Positions 16,157 to 23,438 are shown, counted from the first letter of the stretch. The stretch is 33,183 nt of DNA from JAGOPO01 sp035524755 (GCA_035524755.1 DATKOD010000028.1:1-33183); one strand, 5' to 3'. Translations and numbers: made by a program. The notes: generated from the sequence alone by a model not told the origin.

Positions 16157-16381
16157 TAGAACGCTGCATGGAGGGCGGGCGTTTTCTTTGTGCTGAGTGA
16201 CCTCCGCTCAAGGACTTTCCTAATCTGTAGGCAACCAATCCCAGTGCCCTACGCACGCCGGTTTGGCCGGGATACTCTCCTAGTTCGGACGATCTGGTTC
16301 CGACTGGATCGCTCCTCGGAATTATCCTGTCCCGCGTCCCTACGGATGCGGACCTTGCCTACAGGTTAGAAAAGTCCTTTT
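16157..16381 (+). ncRNA. Highly structured non-coding RNA, family not recognised (6S-like organisation)
   Basis: A 254-bp gap between ruvB and pilB. Downstream of the strong promoter, 16210-16234 pairs with 16355-16379 in a 25-bp stem with one C-A mismatch and one G-U pair. Inside, several helices can form: GUGC-CCUAC-GCAC (about 16244-16256), a CCGG/CCGG hairpin (about 16258-16270), CGGGAUA pairing with UAUCCUG, an apical helix around UCGGA/UCCGA, and CGCGUCC-CUAC-GGAUGCG (about 16333-16350). The long terminal stem is followed by UUUU and may also terminate transcription. A long rod with internal loops resembles 6S RNA in outline, but I see no sequence that proves it. RNase P RNA, tmRNA and SRP RNA signatures are absent. 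Confidence 0.75.
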
Positions 16382-16386
16382 GTATA

Positions 16387-18057
16387 CTACCCGACGACCC
16401 GGCGGATCTCCTCTATGGACGTAGTGCCGTCCAAGAGTTTCAAATAACTGTCCTGCTGCATCGTCACCATTCCCTGCTTGATTGCTAAATCACGCACATC
16501 GGACACGGCGGGGGAGGTGAGGATGAGATGCTCCATCTCCTTGGTGATCGCGAAAACCTCATAGACGCCGACCCGGCCTTTGTATCCGGTTCCGTTGCAT
16601 TTCGTGCAACCGACTGGACCGTAGACCGTGGTGTCTTTCACGGAACCGAGCTTGAACCGTTCCGCAATCGGTGTGACCGCTGCCTGGACGGCCTTCAAAT
16701 CCGCGGCAGAGAGCGGTGTCGCCTTCTTACAATCCGGGCACAGGCGGCGCAGCAGCCGCTGTCCCATCGCCATCGTCAGCGAGGGAGCGATGATCTCCGC
16801 CTTCGTTCCCAGTTCGATGAGACGCGGGATGGTGCCCGCCGCGTCATTCGTATGGATGGTCGACAGTACCAGGTGTCCCGTCAGGGCGGCATTCAGTGCG
16901 ATTTCGGCGGTTTCCAGGTCCCGGATCTCACCGATGAGGATGACGTCGGGGTCCTGACGGACGATGGCGCGCAGACCCGACGCGAACGTGTAGCCCTTGT
17001 CCGGTTCCACCTGTGTCTGGCTGATGCCGGCGATGTGATACTCGATGGGGTCCTCGACAGTGATAATCTTCACGTCAGGCGTGTTGAGTTCGTTGATGAA
17101 CGCGTACAGCGTCGTTGTCTTTCCGGAACCGGTCGGTCCGGTCGTCAGAAGCGCACCCTGGGGCTTGGCGACCTGTGCGCGGACCTGCTCAAGGATATCG
17201 GGGCGCATACCGAGCTCTTCGAGTTTCGTCCGGATGTTGCGCGGGTCCAGGAGCCGCATCACGATCGACTCGCCGTATTCCGACGGAAGGACCGATACGC
17301 GTACCTCGATGTCGAGGTCCGACTGCCGGATGGTGAAGCGTCCGTCCTGCGGCGCCTTGGTGATGTTGAGCTTCATCTTCGACAGGACCTTCACGCGGTT
17401 CAGGACGCGATGGTAGGTCGCCGGTTCCAGCGTAATGATTTCATGCAGCATGCCGTCCAGGCGGTACCTGAGACGGACCGTCGCCGCTTCTGGTTCGAAG
17501 TGGATGTCGGACGATTTAGTTGCCAGAGCTCCGGCGACCAGGATCTCGAACAGCTGGGTGACGTTCGCTCCGGCGATCTGGGCTTTCAGGTCTTCGATGC
17601 TGGAAATCTTTTCCGTTGCGCGCGAGAGCACGGCGTCATCCATCTTGATCGCCCCGACCTCGAAGACTTCGGTGGTCTTGATGGTCGCATATCGCGCGAA
17701 GACCGCCTCCATATCCGCCGGAGATACGATGACGATACGCAACTGGGGGATGGTCTTCTTAATCTTTTCGATGAGATGCGCTGCCTGCGGCGGACGCGGG
17801 TCCGCAGTGACGGCGACTCCGGTGGCGCCCTTCGCCTGTACCAGTGCTACACCGGCAGCCCGTGCGTCGGATTCAGATACCTTCGCCAGTGCACCGGGGT
17901 CGATGGGAAGTCCTTTGAGATCGGCGAACGGAAGCCCCAGCTCGGTGGCAAGCTTATCTGCGCCCAGGGCGGCTTCTTTGCGGCCGATGTCTGCTAATTT
18001 CTTTTCCAGTGCCTCCTGGAGAGCGTTTTGGCCTGTGTCTGAGGGTGCCGTAGCCAT
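16387..18057 (-). CDS. pilB: Type IV pilus assembly / type II secretion ATPase (PilB/GspE family)
   Basis: 556 residues from the ATG at 18057; an upstream in-frame ATG would overlap the nusA promoter. N-terminal GspE-type domain (about 25-150), then the ATPase core: SSDIHFEPEAATVRLRYRLDG, Walker A GPTGSGKTTT (about 306-315), the Asp box TVEDPIEYH, Walker B-like LIGEIRDLETAEIA, and the His box STIHTNDAAGTIPRL. A zinc-binding tetracysteine is present (CPDCKK and CTKCNGTGYKGR). The enzyme powers pilin polymerisation at the cytoplasmic face. No other pilus genes are nearby. A possible promoter upstream is TTGCCA, 16 bp, TAAGGT. Confidence 0.92.
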   Translation of the reverse strand: MATAPSDTGQNALQEALEKKLADIGRKEAALGADKLATELGLPFADLKGLPIDPGALAKVSESDARAAGVALVQAKGATGVAVTADPRPPQAAHLIEKIKKTIPQLRIVIVSPADMEAVFARYATIKTTEVFEVGAIKMDDAVLSRATEKISSIEDLKAQIAGANVTQLFEILVAGALATKSSDIHFEPEAATVRLRYRLDGMLHEIITLEPATYHRVLNRVKVLSKMKLNITKAPQDGRFTIRQSDLDIEVRVSVLPSEYGESIVMRLLDPRNIRTKLEELGMRPDILEQVRAQVAKPQGALLTTGPTGSGKTTTLYAFINELNTPDVKIITVEDPIEYHIAGISQTQVEPDKGYTFASGLRAIVRQDPDVILIGEIRDLETAEIALNAALTGHLVLSTIHTNDAAGTIPRLIELGTKAEIIAPSLTMAMGQRLLRRLCPDCKKATPLSAADLKAVQAAVTPIAERFKLGSVKDTTVYGPVGCTKCNGTGYKGRVGVYEVFAITKEMEHLILTSPAVSDVRDLAIKQGMVTMQQDSYLKLLDGTTSIEEIRRVVG

Positions 18058-18128
18058 ACCTGTTCGTACCTTACGCGAGAGCACCCGTTTGGCAATGAAA
18101 TCGTGTGGACAAGGTCGGCGGCGGGTAC

Positions 18129-18156
18129 TTGACTTTGCCGTCAGCTTTGGTATCAT
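18129..18156 (+). promoter_or_regulatory. nusA promoter
   Basis: TTGACT (18129-18134), a 16-bp spacer and TATCAT (18151-18156), giving a start near 18163 and a leader of about 67 nt, unusually long for this window. Confidence 0.75.
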
Positions 18157-18167
18157 TGACCCTGTCT

Positions 18168-18199
18168 GAGAGAGGTCCGCGCGAGCGGGCCTCGATCTC
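18168..18199 (+). promoter_or_regulatory. Stable hairpin in the nusA leader
   Basis: GAGGUCCGC (18172-18180) pairs with GCGGGCCUC (18185-18193) around a GCGA (GNRA) tetraloop; GAGA (18168-18171) and UCUC (18196-18199) extend it past a 2-nt bulge. It begins about 5 nt after the predicted transcript start. No U-run follows, so it is not a terminator. It could stabilise the mRNA or be a target for autoregulation. Confidence 0.6.
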
Positions 18200-18229
18200 T
18201 ATTCGTACCAACAATTTCATAGACCCGTC

Positions 18230-19474
18230 ATGATCGATATCAAACAATTCATCTCGGCCATCAAGCAGATCGCCGAAGAGAAGGGGATTCCCCAGGAGAA
18301 CGTCCTGGAAACGGTTGAGGCCGCGCTCGCCGCGGCATACAAACGCGAGTACGGCAAGAAGGGTCAGATCATCAAGGTGAAACTCGACGCCGAAACCGGT
18401 TCCATGGATATCACGCAGACGCACTATGTCGTCGAGGGTGTCGATGACGAGGGTTACATCACGGGACAACTGCCCGAGAAGGTGCTTCAGGACCGGCTGG
18501 ACATCGTGGACATCCAGCGCCAGCGCGAAGCCGGCCAAGTACCGACCACCGACCAGGAAGTCACCGCCGAGGGCCAGATCAAGGTGAAATTCAGTCCCGA
18601 GAAGCACATCCTCTTAAGCGACGTGAAGAACACGAATCCCGATGCTGAAGTCGGCAGTGAGATCGTCACGAAGCTTGAAGACAAGAGCGACTTCGGTCGC
18701 ATCGCCGCGCAGACAGCGAAGCAGGTCGTCATCCAGCGTCTCCGCGAAGCGGAGCGTGCATCGGTGATGACCGAGTACAAGGGCCGTGAAGGCGGTCTCG
18801 CATCGGGCATCGTGCAGCGCCGCGAAGGCCCGATCGTGTTCATCGATCTCGGGAAGACGAACGGTATCCTGCCGGTATCCGAACAGATCCCCGGCGACCA
18901 CTACCATCTCGGCCAGCGGCTGCGATTCTTCATCATGCGTGTCGAAGACACGACTCGCGGACCTGTCATCGTGCTCTCGCGTTCACACCCGAACCTTGTA
19001 CGCGAGCTGTTCCGCATGGAAGTGCCCGAAATCGACACCGGTGCCGTCCAAATCATGGGCATCGCCCGTGAAGCGGGGAGCCGCACCAAGATCTCGGTGT
19101 CATCCGGCGAGGAGGGCGTGGACCCGATCGGTTCGCTCGTCGGACAACGCGGTGTGCGCGTCCAGACGGTCATCAACGACTTGGCAGGGGAGAAGATCGA
19201 CATCATCCAGTTTGACGCTGACCCGTCACGGTACATCGCGAACGCACTGTCACCCGCGAAGATCCTCGACGTCCGGCTGACCGATCAGGAACATAAGGTC
19301 GCGCTCGCCGAAGTCGCCGATGACCAATTCTCGCTCGCCATCGGCAAAGGAGGCCAAAATGTCCGGCTTGCGGCGAAGCTCACCGGTTGGAAGATCGACG
19401 TTCGCAGTCCGCGTGAAGCCGCGTCATCCGAAGTCGTTCCTGAAGCGACTCCCGAAGTATCGGCGGAGGCATGA
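18230..19474 (+). CDS. nusA: Transcription elongation/termination factor NusA
   Basis: 414 residues. The N-terminal RNA-polymerase-binding domain (about 1-180) includes VEAALAAAYKREYG and IAAQTAKQVVIQRLREAER. The S1 domain (about 185-255) includes GIVQRREGPIVFIDLGKTNGI. Two KH domains follow with GSLVGQRGVRVQTVINDLAGEKIDII and LAIGKGGQNVRLAAKLTGW. The C-terminus is a short Ala/Glu/Pro tail; there are no acidic repeats of the E. coli type. NusA modulates pausing and termination. The usual rimP and infB neighbours are absent; it overlaps tig by ATGA. Confidence 0.97.
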   Translation: MIDIKQFISAIKQIAEEKGIPQENVLETVEAALAAAYKREYGKKGQIIKVKLDAETGSMDITQTHYVVEGVDDEGYITGQLPEKVLQDRLDIVDIQRQREAGQVPTTDQEVTAEGQIKVKFSPEKHILLSDVKNTNPDAEVGSEIVTKLEDKSDFGRIAAQTAKQVVIQRLREAERASVMTEYKGREGGLASGIVQRREGPIVFIDLGKTNGILPVSEQIPGDHYHLGQRLRFFIMRVEDTTRGPVIVLSRSHPNLVRELFRMEVPEIDTGAVQIMGIAREAGSRTKISVSSGEEGVDPIGSLVGQRGVRVQTVINDLAGEKIDIIQFDADPSRYIANALSPAKILDVRLTDQEHKVALAEVADDQFSLAIGKGGQNVRLAAKLTGWKIDVRSPREAASSEVVPEATPEVSAEA

Positions 19475-20751
19475 ACATCTCCAGCACGACAAACGACGAG
19501 TTCAGTCTGACGGTCCGCATTTCTCTGGATACCGCCGAACTTGAAACGTACATGACCAAAGCTCGCGAGGCGCTCGCCGGCCGCGTCGTCATGGAAGGAT
19601 TCCGTCCCGGAAAGGTGCCCAAGCATATCGCCGAGAAACAGCTGGATCCTGCCGTCGTGAAGACCGAGGCGATGGAACTTGCGCTGGAAGGGAGCTTCAG
19701 TGATGCCGTGACCAAAGAAGGATGGGACATCTCCCGCACCAGCGATCTGAAGGTCGAGAAGAACGATGCAAGCGGCTTGGAGTATTCGGTCAACGTCCAC
19801 CTCTGGCCGGTGGTCAAACTCGGCGAGCTTGCCGCGGTGAAAGTCCCGCGGCGGGAAGTGGTGGTAAGCGACGTGGATGTCGACGAGTCTCTCGATACCC
19901 TGCGGAATCTCCGCGCATCATATCTGGATAAGACCGGCCCAGCCACCGAAGGGGACCGTGTCGAGATCGATTTCGATGCATCGTTGGACGGCGTACCGTT
20001 GGAGGGCGGCTCGAGCCGCAACCACCCGCTGATCATCGGTGGTCGGACGTTTATGCCGGGGTTTGAAGAGCAGTTGATCGGTCTGACGCCGGGCATGTCC
20101 AAGGAGTTCACATTGGTCGCTCCTACGGACTACTACGAACAGAGACTGGCGGGCAAAACGATCGGATTCAAGGTGATGATGCATAAGGTACAGGCGGTTC
20201 TGAAGCCCACCGTCGATGATGCATTCGTCGCATCCATCGGTTCGTTCCCGACGGTCGACGCGCTTCGCACGTCATTGCGCGCTGGCCTGATGCAGGAGAA
20301 GGAAGCCAAAGAACAGCAACGCATCCGTCTCGCGATCCTGGACGGCATCATCGCATCATCTGACATCCCGGTGCCCGAAGAACTGGTCACTCGGGAGCTT
20401 GACGATATGGTCCACCGGTTCGGGCACGATCTGGAACAACGCGGCATGCAGTTGGCGATGTATCTCGCGCGCCTCAACAAAACCGAGGAACAGATGCGCG
20501 CCGAATGGAAGCTCGAGGCACAGCGGCAGGTGAAGATGCTGCTCGTGATCCGTCAGGTCGCAAAGGAACAATCGATCACCGTTGATCCGAACGAACTCGA
20601 ACGCGCGTTCAACGAGACGGTGACCGGTCTCATCAAATCAGGGCAGGTGACCGAGGAAACGGTCGATCCCGATCGCATCCGCAACGTGATCGCCGAACGG
20701 TTCCTGCGCGAAGCGGTGTTCAATTTCTTGGAACAGAACTGCATCGCGTAG
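19471..20751 (+). CDS. tig: Trigger factor (ribosome-associated chaperone and prolyl isomerase)
   Basis: 426 residues, full length. The ribosome-binding N-terminal domain carries the signature FRPGKVPKHIAEK (about 47-59). The central FKBP-type domain (about 155-245) includes GDRVEIDFDASLDG and FMPGFEEQLIGLTPG. The helical C-terminal chaperone domain follows. Trigger factor binds nascent chains at the exit tunnel. It is co-transcribed with nusA through an ATGA overlap, an unusual pairing. Confidence 0.95.
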   Translation: MNISSTTNDEFSLTVRISLDTAELETYMTKAREALAGRVVMEGFRPGKVPKHIAEKQLDPAVVKTEAMELALEGSFSDAVTKEGWDISRTSDLKVEKNDASGLEYSVNVHLWPVVKLGELAAVKVPRREVVVSDVDVDESLDTLRNLRASYLDKTGPATEGDRVEIDFDASLDGVPLEGGSSRNHPLIIGGRTFMPGFEEQLIGLTPGMSKEFTLVAPTDYYEQRLAGKTIGFKVMMHKVQAVLKPTVDDAFVASIGSFPTVDALRTSLRAGLMQEKEAKEQQRIRLAILDGIIASSDIPVPEELVTRELDDMVHRFGHDLEQRGMQLAMYLARLNKTEEQMRAEWKLEAQRQVKMLLVIRQVAKEQSITVDPNELERAFNETVTGLIKSGQVTEETVDPDRIRNVIAERFLREAVFNFLEQNCIA

Positions 20752-20757
20752 TACACT
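20728..20757 (+). promoter_or_regulatory. Promoter of the DoxX-like gene (leaderless type)
   Basis: TTGGAA (20728-20733), an 18-bp spacer and TACACT (20752-20757). The -10 ends 6 nt before the ATG at 20764. It overlaps the end of tig. Confidence 0.55.
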
Positions 20758-20763
20758 GGGGTC

Positions 20764-21138
20764 ATGTTCCTGTCCGTCCGCTATTCGCAGTTCGTCATCC
20801 GTATCGGTCTCGCCGCCGTGTTCGTCTGGTTCGGCGTCGATAAATTCATCCACCCGCAATACTGGTTGGACGCGCGGGTCCCGCAAGCGGTGCAGACTTT
20901 CGCTGCAAGCATACGTATACAGCCGCGGGACCTCATAAACCTCATCGGTCTGTTCGAAGTCCTCGTCGCGCTCTCGTTGGTGACCGGTTACTTCATGCGA
21001 TACTTCGCCGTGGTCGCATGTGCATTCTTGCTGGCGAATTTCGTATTCAACGGAATTCACCTTGAGACCGTCCGTGACCTGGGGCTCATCGGCGGACTGG
21101 TGGCGCTGGTCATCTGGCCCGAACGGACGTATAGCTAG
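20764..21138 (+). CDS. DoxX-like small membrane protein
   Basis: 124 residues with four hydrophobic segments (about 8-27, 55-75, 77-97 and 101-118). The first contains RIGLAAVFVWFGVDKFIHPQYW and the second LIGLFEVLVALSLVTGY, matching the DoxX/DoxD-like layout (a G-x-x-K near the end of TM1 and a conserved helix 2). The biochemical role of such proteins is poorly defined; they have been linked to redox or quinone-related processes. It lies between tig and the cysteine desulfurase with a leaderless-type promoter. Confidence 0.75.
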   Translation: MFLSVRYSQFVIRIGLAAVFVWFGVDKFIHPQYWLDARVPQAVQTFAASIRIQPRDLINLIGLFEVLVALSLVTGYFMRYFAVVACAFLLANFVFNGIHLETVRDLGLIGGLVALVIWPERTYS

Positions 21139-21145
21139 AGCCGTG

Positions 21146-22216
21146 ATGAAAGAGATTTACCTGGACAACGCGGCCGCGACCCGGCCCGATGCTCGGGTCG
21201 TGCGGGCGATGGTCCGTGCGACCCATTGGTACGGTAACCCCTCGTCGTTCAATGACGCGGGTCGTGCCGCACGTGCTGCGTTGGACGCTGCACGCGATGA
21301 TGTCGCGCGGTTCTTATATGCCCGTGCATCGGAAATCATGTTTTGCGCGTCAGGTTCGGAAGCCAATGCGCTCGCACTGAACGGAACGGCGGGTATTCTC
21401 ACGCAGCCCACCGAACATCCGTCCGTTCTCGGTCGGGTGGACTCGAGTGCGCGCTTTGTGCGTGTCGATGCGGCGGGGCGCGTTGACCCCGCCGAAGTCA
21501 TCGCGGCTATCCGCGCCGACACGAGGATCGTTTCCGTTATGTATGCGAACAACGAGACGGGGACGGTCCAGCCCATCAAGAAACTCGCCAGATTGATACG
21601 CGAATACCGGCGGACACACCAGACCGCCTACCCATTCCTCCATGTCGATGCCTGCCAGGCAACGGCGTGGCTACCGATGAACGTCCAGGACCTGGGTGCG
21701 GACCTCCTGACATTCAACGGTTTGAAGGTACACGGTCCGGCGGGCACCGCGGTGCTCTATGCGCGCAGAGGCGTACAGCACGGCATCCGTGCGGGAACCG
21801 AGAATGTCCCCGGTGCTGTCGGGCTGGCCGCCGCCTTGAATCTGATAAAGAAAAATGACGCACAACGTGTCGGACGGTTGCGCCGGAGACTCCTTGAACG
21901 ATTGCCGATCGCCGTTCCGGGTATCCGAATCAACGGGTCGACGGGAGACGACAGCCTGCCGAACATCATCAATATTTCCATCCCGGGCATGGACAGTGAG
22001 CGTCTGCTGTTGGCATTGGACCGGCGAGGTATCAGGGCAGGGGCCGGTTCCGCGTGTACCGCACACCAGGTAGAGCCATCACACGTACTCGTTGCCATGA
22101 AAGTCCCGCGCCGATACCTTGGCGGCGTGCTTCGGATATCGATGTCGAGATTCACGACGCAGAGCGATGTGGACGCGTTCCTTCGCGAACTTCCCAAAGC
22201 GATTCTTTCGTGCTAG
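21146..22216 (+). CDS. Cysteine desulfurase (NifS/IscS-like, PLP enzyme)
   Basis: 356 residues from the ATG at 21146 (MKEIYLDNAAATRPD); upstream in-frame codons lie inside the DoxX gene. Key residues are visible: His91 in TEHPS, the PLP-lysine Lys194 in FNGLKVHGPAG, the VDACQA region near 167-172, and the active cysteine Cys304 in AGAGSACTAHQ. The enzyme removes sulfur from cysteine for Fe-S clusters or tRNA thiolation. No IscU, SufU or MnmA is visible nearby, so the acceptor is unknown. Its TAG stop lies inside the -10 element of the downstream tRNA-Arg. Confidence 0.93.
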   Translation: MKEIYLDNAAATRPDARVVRAMVRATHWYGNPSSFNDAGRAARAALDAARDDVARFLYARASEIMFCASGSEANALALNGTAGILTQPTEHPSVLGRVDSSARFVRVDAAGRVDPAEVIAAIRADTRIVSVMYANNETGTVQPIKKLARLIREYRRTHQTAYPFLHVDACQATAWLPMNVQDLGADLLTFNGLKVHGPAGTAVLYARRGVQHGIRAGTENVPGAVGLAAALNLIKKNDAQRVGRLRRRLLERLPIAVPGIRINGSTGDDSLPNIINISIPGMDSERLLLALDRRGIRAGAGSACTAHQVEPSHVLVAMKVPRRYLGGVLRISMSRFTTQSDVDAFLRELPKAILSC

Positions 22217-22219
22217 AAT
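22191..22219 (+). promoter_or_regulatory. Candidate promoter of tRNA-Arg/tRNA-Lys
   Basis: A good -10, TAGAAT (22214-22219), overlaps the desulfurase stop codon; the -35 17 bp upstream (TTCCCA, 22191-22196) is weak. The start would be about 14 nt before tRNA-Arg. Confidence 0.45.
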
Positions 22220-22239
22220 AGTGTCGAGAGTCGTTCTGA

Positions 22240-22311
22240 GTCCCCGTAGCTCAACGGATAGAGCAGCAGCCTTCGAAGCTGTTGATGGGAGTTCGATTCT
22301 CTCCGGGGACA
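22240..22311 (+). tRNA. tRNA-Arg (anticodon UCG)
   Basis: 72 nt. The 7-bp acceptor stem GTCCCCG/CGGGGAC is perfect, D stem GCTC/GAGC, anticodon stem GCAGC/GCTGT with loop CTTCGAA (anticodon TCG), variable loop 4 nt, and T arm GGGAG-TTCGATT-CTCTC. Discriminator A; CCA is not encoded. Confidence 0.97.
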
Positions 22312-22322
22312 CAACCCGATAC

Positions 22323-22395
22323 CCGCCCTTAGCTCAGTTGGTAGAGCTGCTCCCTCTTAAGGAGAAGGTCGTAGGTTCGAATCCTACAGGGCGGA
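22323..22395 (+). tRNA. tRNA-Lys (anticodon CUU)
   Basis: 73 nt. Acceptor CCGCCCT/AGGGCGG, D stem GCTC/GAGC, anticodon stem closing loop CTCTTAA (anticodon CTT), T arm GTAGG-TTCGAAT-CCTAC. CCA is not encoded. It lies 11 nt after tRNA-Arg and just before a strong terminator. Confidence 0.97.
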
Positions 22396-22400
22396 CAAAC

Positions 22401-22433
22401 AACCAAAAGCCCCCGCGAGGGGGCTTTTGGTTT
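22401..22433. terminator. Bidirectional terminator after tRNA-Lys
   Basis: A 14-bp inverted repeat AACCAAAAGCCCCC / GGGGGCTTTTGGTT with a GCGA loop, ending in T-rich tracts on both strands. It serves the tRNA pair (+) and the 3D-domain gene (-), whose stop begins at 22434. Confidence 0.92.
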
Positions 22434-22983
22434 ACTGCAGAACCTGGATCTGGACGGTCCGGCGACCGAGCTTCAGTGCGTCAGCCTTGGAAGCGAACCA
22501 GATGTCCACGTTGTGCTGGTACCGGGTGTTCATACGGTCATGAACGGTGAAGATCTTATCGCCATAGAGCGACGGGATTTTCAGATGGGTACCGAACGGG
22601 AACATGTTCGTCGCGACGACACCGTCGGTGACGTAGGAACCGTCGGCGGTGATGAACGGGCTAGCATCGGTCTGAGCGACCTCTGAGCTATACCCGGACA
22701 CCTGCACGGTATACGTGTGGTACGTGACCTTCTTGGACGTCGAATCCGAAAGAGGGGACGTGGGCGCGGTGACGGAGTCATCCAGGACGACCGCCGAATC
22801 GTTGCTGGGGCGCTCGGTTTGCAGTGACGCGTAGAGCGCATTGAACGAACCGGTCGCGGTATCGGCCTTGGCATCGTTGGACGAGAACCAGTCCAGGATG
22901 CCGGCCTGAGCCGGGATGGCAGTAAGGGTTGCAATGGTAATGAGCACGGACACGGCAATCAGGATCTGTTTGCGCGTATTCAT
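22432..22983 (-). CDS. Secreted 3D-domain protein (putative cell-wall hydrolase-like)
   Basis: 183 residues from the ATG at 22983 (MNTRKQILIAVSVL). A signal peptide covers about 1-27, with probable cleavage after IPAQA. A low-complexity Ser/Thr/Asp linker follows (about 30-85). The C-terminal domain (about 90-183) has VSGYSSEVAQTD, FITADGSYV, the MFPFGTHLKIP motif, VHDRMN and VDIWF, with the Asp pattern of the 3D (DPBB-like) domain of YuiC/MltA-related proteins. Such domains occur in lytic transglycosylases and stationary-phase cell-wall proteins. It has a strong promoter and a leader of about 100 nt with a terminator-like hairpin. Confidence 0.8.
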   Translation of the reverse strand: MNTRKQILIAVSVLITIATLTAIPAQAGILDWFSSNDAKADTATGSFNALYASLQTERPSNDSAVVLDDSVTAPTSPLSDSTSKKVTYHTYTVQVSGYSSEVAQTDASPFITADGSYVTDGVVATNMFPFGTHLKIPSLYGDKIFTVHDRMNTRYQHNVDIWFASKADALKLGRRTVQIQVLQ

Positions 22984-23034
22984 CGGTTGTATACTGCATT
23001 GCAATCGTGCCTCTTTCTGTGGCTCAGGGAGACT

Positions 23035-23058
23035 AAAAAATGGCCTAGCAAGCCATTT
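23035..23058 (-). promoter_or_regulatory. Terminator-like hairpin in the leader of the 3D-domain gene (possible attenuator)
   Basis: On the minus strand AAATGGC (23058-23052) pairs with GCCATTT (23044-23038) around a 7-nt loop, and a run of T continues to 23035. It lies between the promoter (TSS about 23086) and the ATG (22983). A second, longer-range pairing CAATCG/CGATTG flanks it, so alternative folds are possible. Confidence 0.5.
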
Positions 23059-23092
23059 CCCGCTACCCGTATTCCAGCTCGATTGTACGTCA

Positions 23093-23122
23093 ATTATAGC
23101 ATATTGACCCCCCTAAAGTCAA
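23093..23122 (-). promoter_or_regulatory. Strong promoter of the 3D-domain gene with an inverted repeat
   Basis: On the minus strand TTGACT (23117-23122), an 18-bp spacer and a consensus TATAAT (23093-23098). An inverted repeat TTGAC-N9-GTCAA (23104-23108 and 23118-23122) covers the -35 and spacer and could be an operator. Confidence 0.75.
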
Positions 23123-23127
23123 TAGCC

Positions 23128-23154
23128 AAAAACGACCCAAGAGGGGTCGTTTTT
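23128..23154. terminator. Bidirectional terminator downstream of tRNA-Gly
   Basis: Arms AAAAACGACCC (23128-23138) and GGGTCGTTTTT (23144-23154), 11 bp with a 5-nt loop, giving U-runs on either strand. On the minus strand it lies 12 nt after the tRNA-Gly 3' end and just before the next promoter. Confidence 0.88.
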
Positions 23155-23166
23155 GAGCATATTCTG

Positions 23167-23237
23167 AGCGGGTAAGGGGAGTCGAACCCCTCTCTGCACC
23201 ATGGCAAGGTGCCATAATACCGATATACGATACCCGC
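23167..23237 (-). tRNA. tRNA-Gly (anticodon GCC)
   Basis: 71 nt on the minus strand. Acceptor GCGGGTA/TACCCGC, anticodon stem GCACC/GGTGC with loop TTGCCAT (anticodon GCC), T arm AGGGG-TTCGACT-CCCCT, discriminator T. CCA is not encoded. It has its own promoter and terminator. Confidence 0.96.
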
Positions 23238-23250
23238 GTTTCTGCAGGAC

Positions 23251-23279
23251 AATATACACCAGAAACCAAGCCGAATCAA
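23251..23279 (-). promoter_or_regulatory. tRNA-Gly promoter
   Basis: On the minus strand TTGATT (23274-23279), a 17-bp spacer and TATATT (23251-23256), predicting a start about 7 nt before the mature tRNA. Confidence 0.75.
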
Positions 23280-23300
23280 CGGTTGGCGGAGGAGGATGAG

Positions 23301-23430
23301 CGTCGCACAACAAAGCCGTCGCACAATATGATTCCCGGTGGCTTGTCGTGTGGATACCGACTCTGGATAACCGATGCGTCGCGCAACATATGAAGGATGA
23401 TGCCGATTGTTGATAGCCGGGTGTGGATAT
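23301..23430 (+). repeat. Intergenic direct repeats and DnaA-box-like motifs
   Basis: Between tRNA-Gly and the cyclotransferase gene. Three near-identical direct repeats CGTCGC(A/G)CAA lie at 23301-23310, 23317-23326 and 23377-23386. Three sites 8 of 9 identical to the reverse DnaA box TGTGGATAA lie at 23349-23357 (TGTGGATAC), 23362-23370 (TCTGGATAA) and 23422-23430 (TGTGGATAT). The last is inside the promoter spacer of the next gene. Function unknown; DnaA titration or DnaA-controlled transcription is possible. Confidence 0.45.
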
Positions 23431-23438
23431 GCCAGAAT
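23410..23438 (+). promoter_or_regulatory. Promoter of the cyclotransferase-like gene (leaderless)
   Basis: TTGATA (23410-23415), a 17-bp spacer and CAGAAT (23433-23438), ending 6 nt before the ATG at 23445. A DnaA-box-like site occupies the spacer. Confidence 0.6.

Noticed and set aside
16157..16381. RNase P RNA, tmRNA or SRP RNA as the identity of the structured RNA
   Set aside because: The conserved RNase P core motifs, the tmRNA tRNA-like ends and tag frame, and the SRP apical motif were not found. A GGAAAGTCC on the minus strand resembles an RNase P motif but is only one arm of the long stem.
16528..17997. 489-codon open frame antisense to pilB
   Set aside because: It lies wholly inside a clear PilB/GspE gene in the opposite strand; the product has no recognisable motif and its composition is that of a high-GC shadow frame.
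21020..21145. Longer N-terminus for the cysteine desulfurase
   Set aside because: The added residues overlap the DoxX-like gene and do not resemble the family; MKEIYLDNAAAT is the normal family start.
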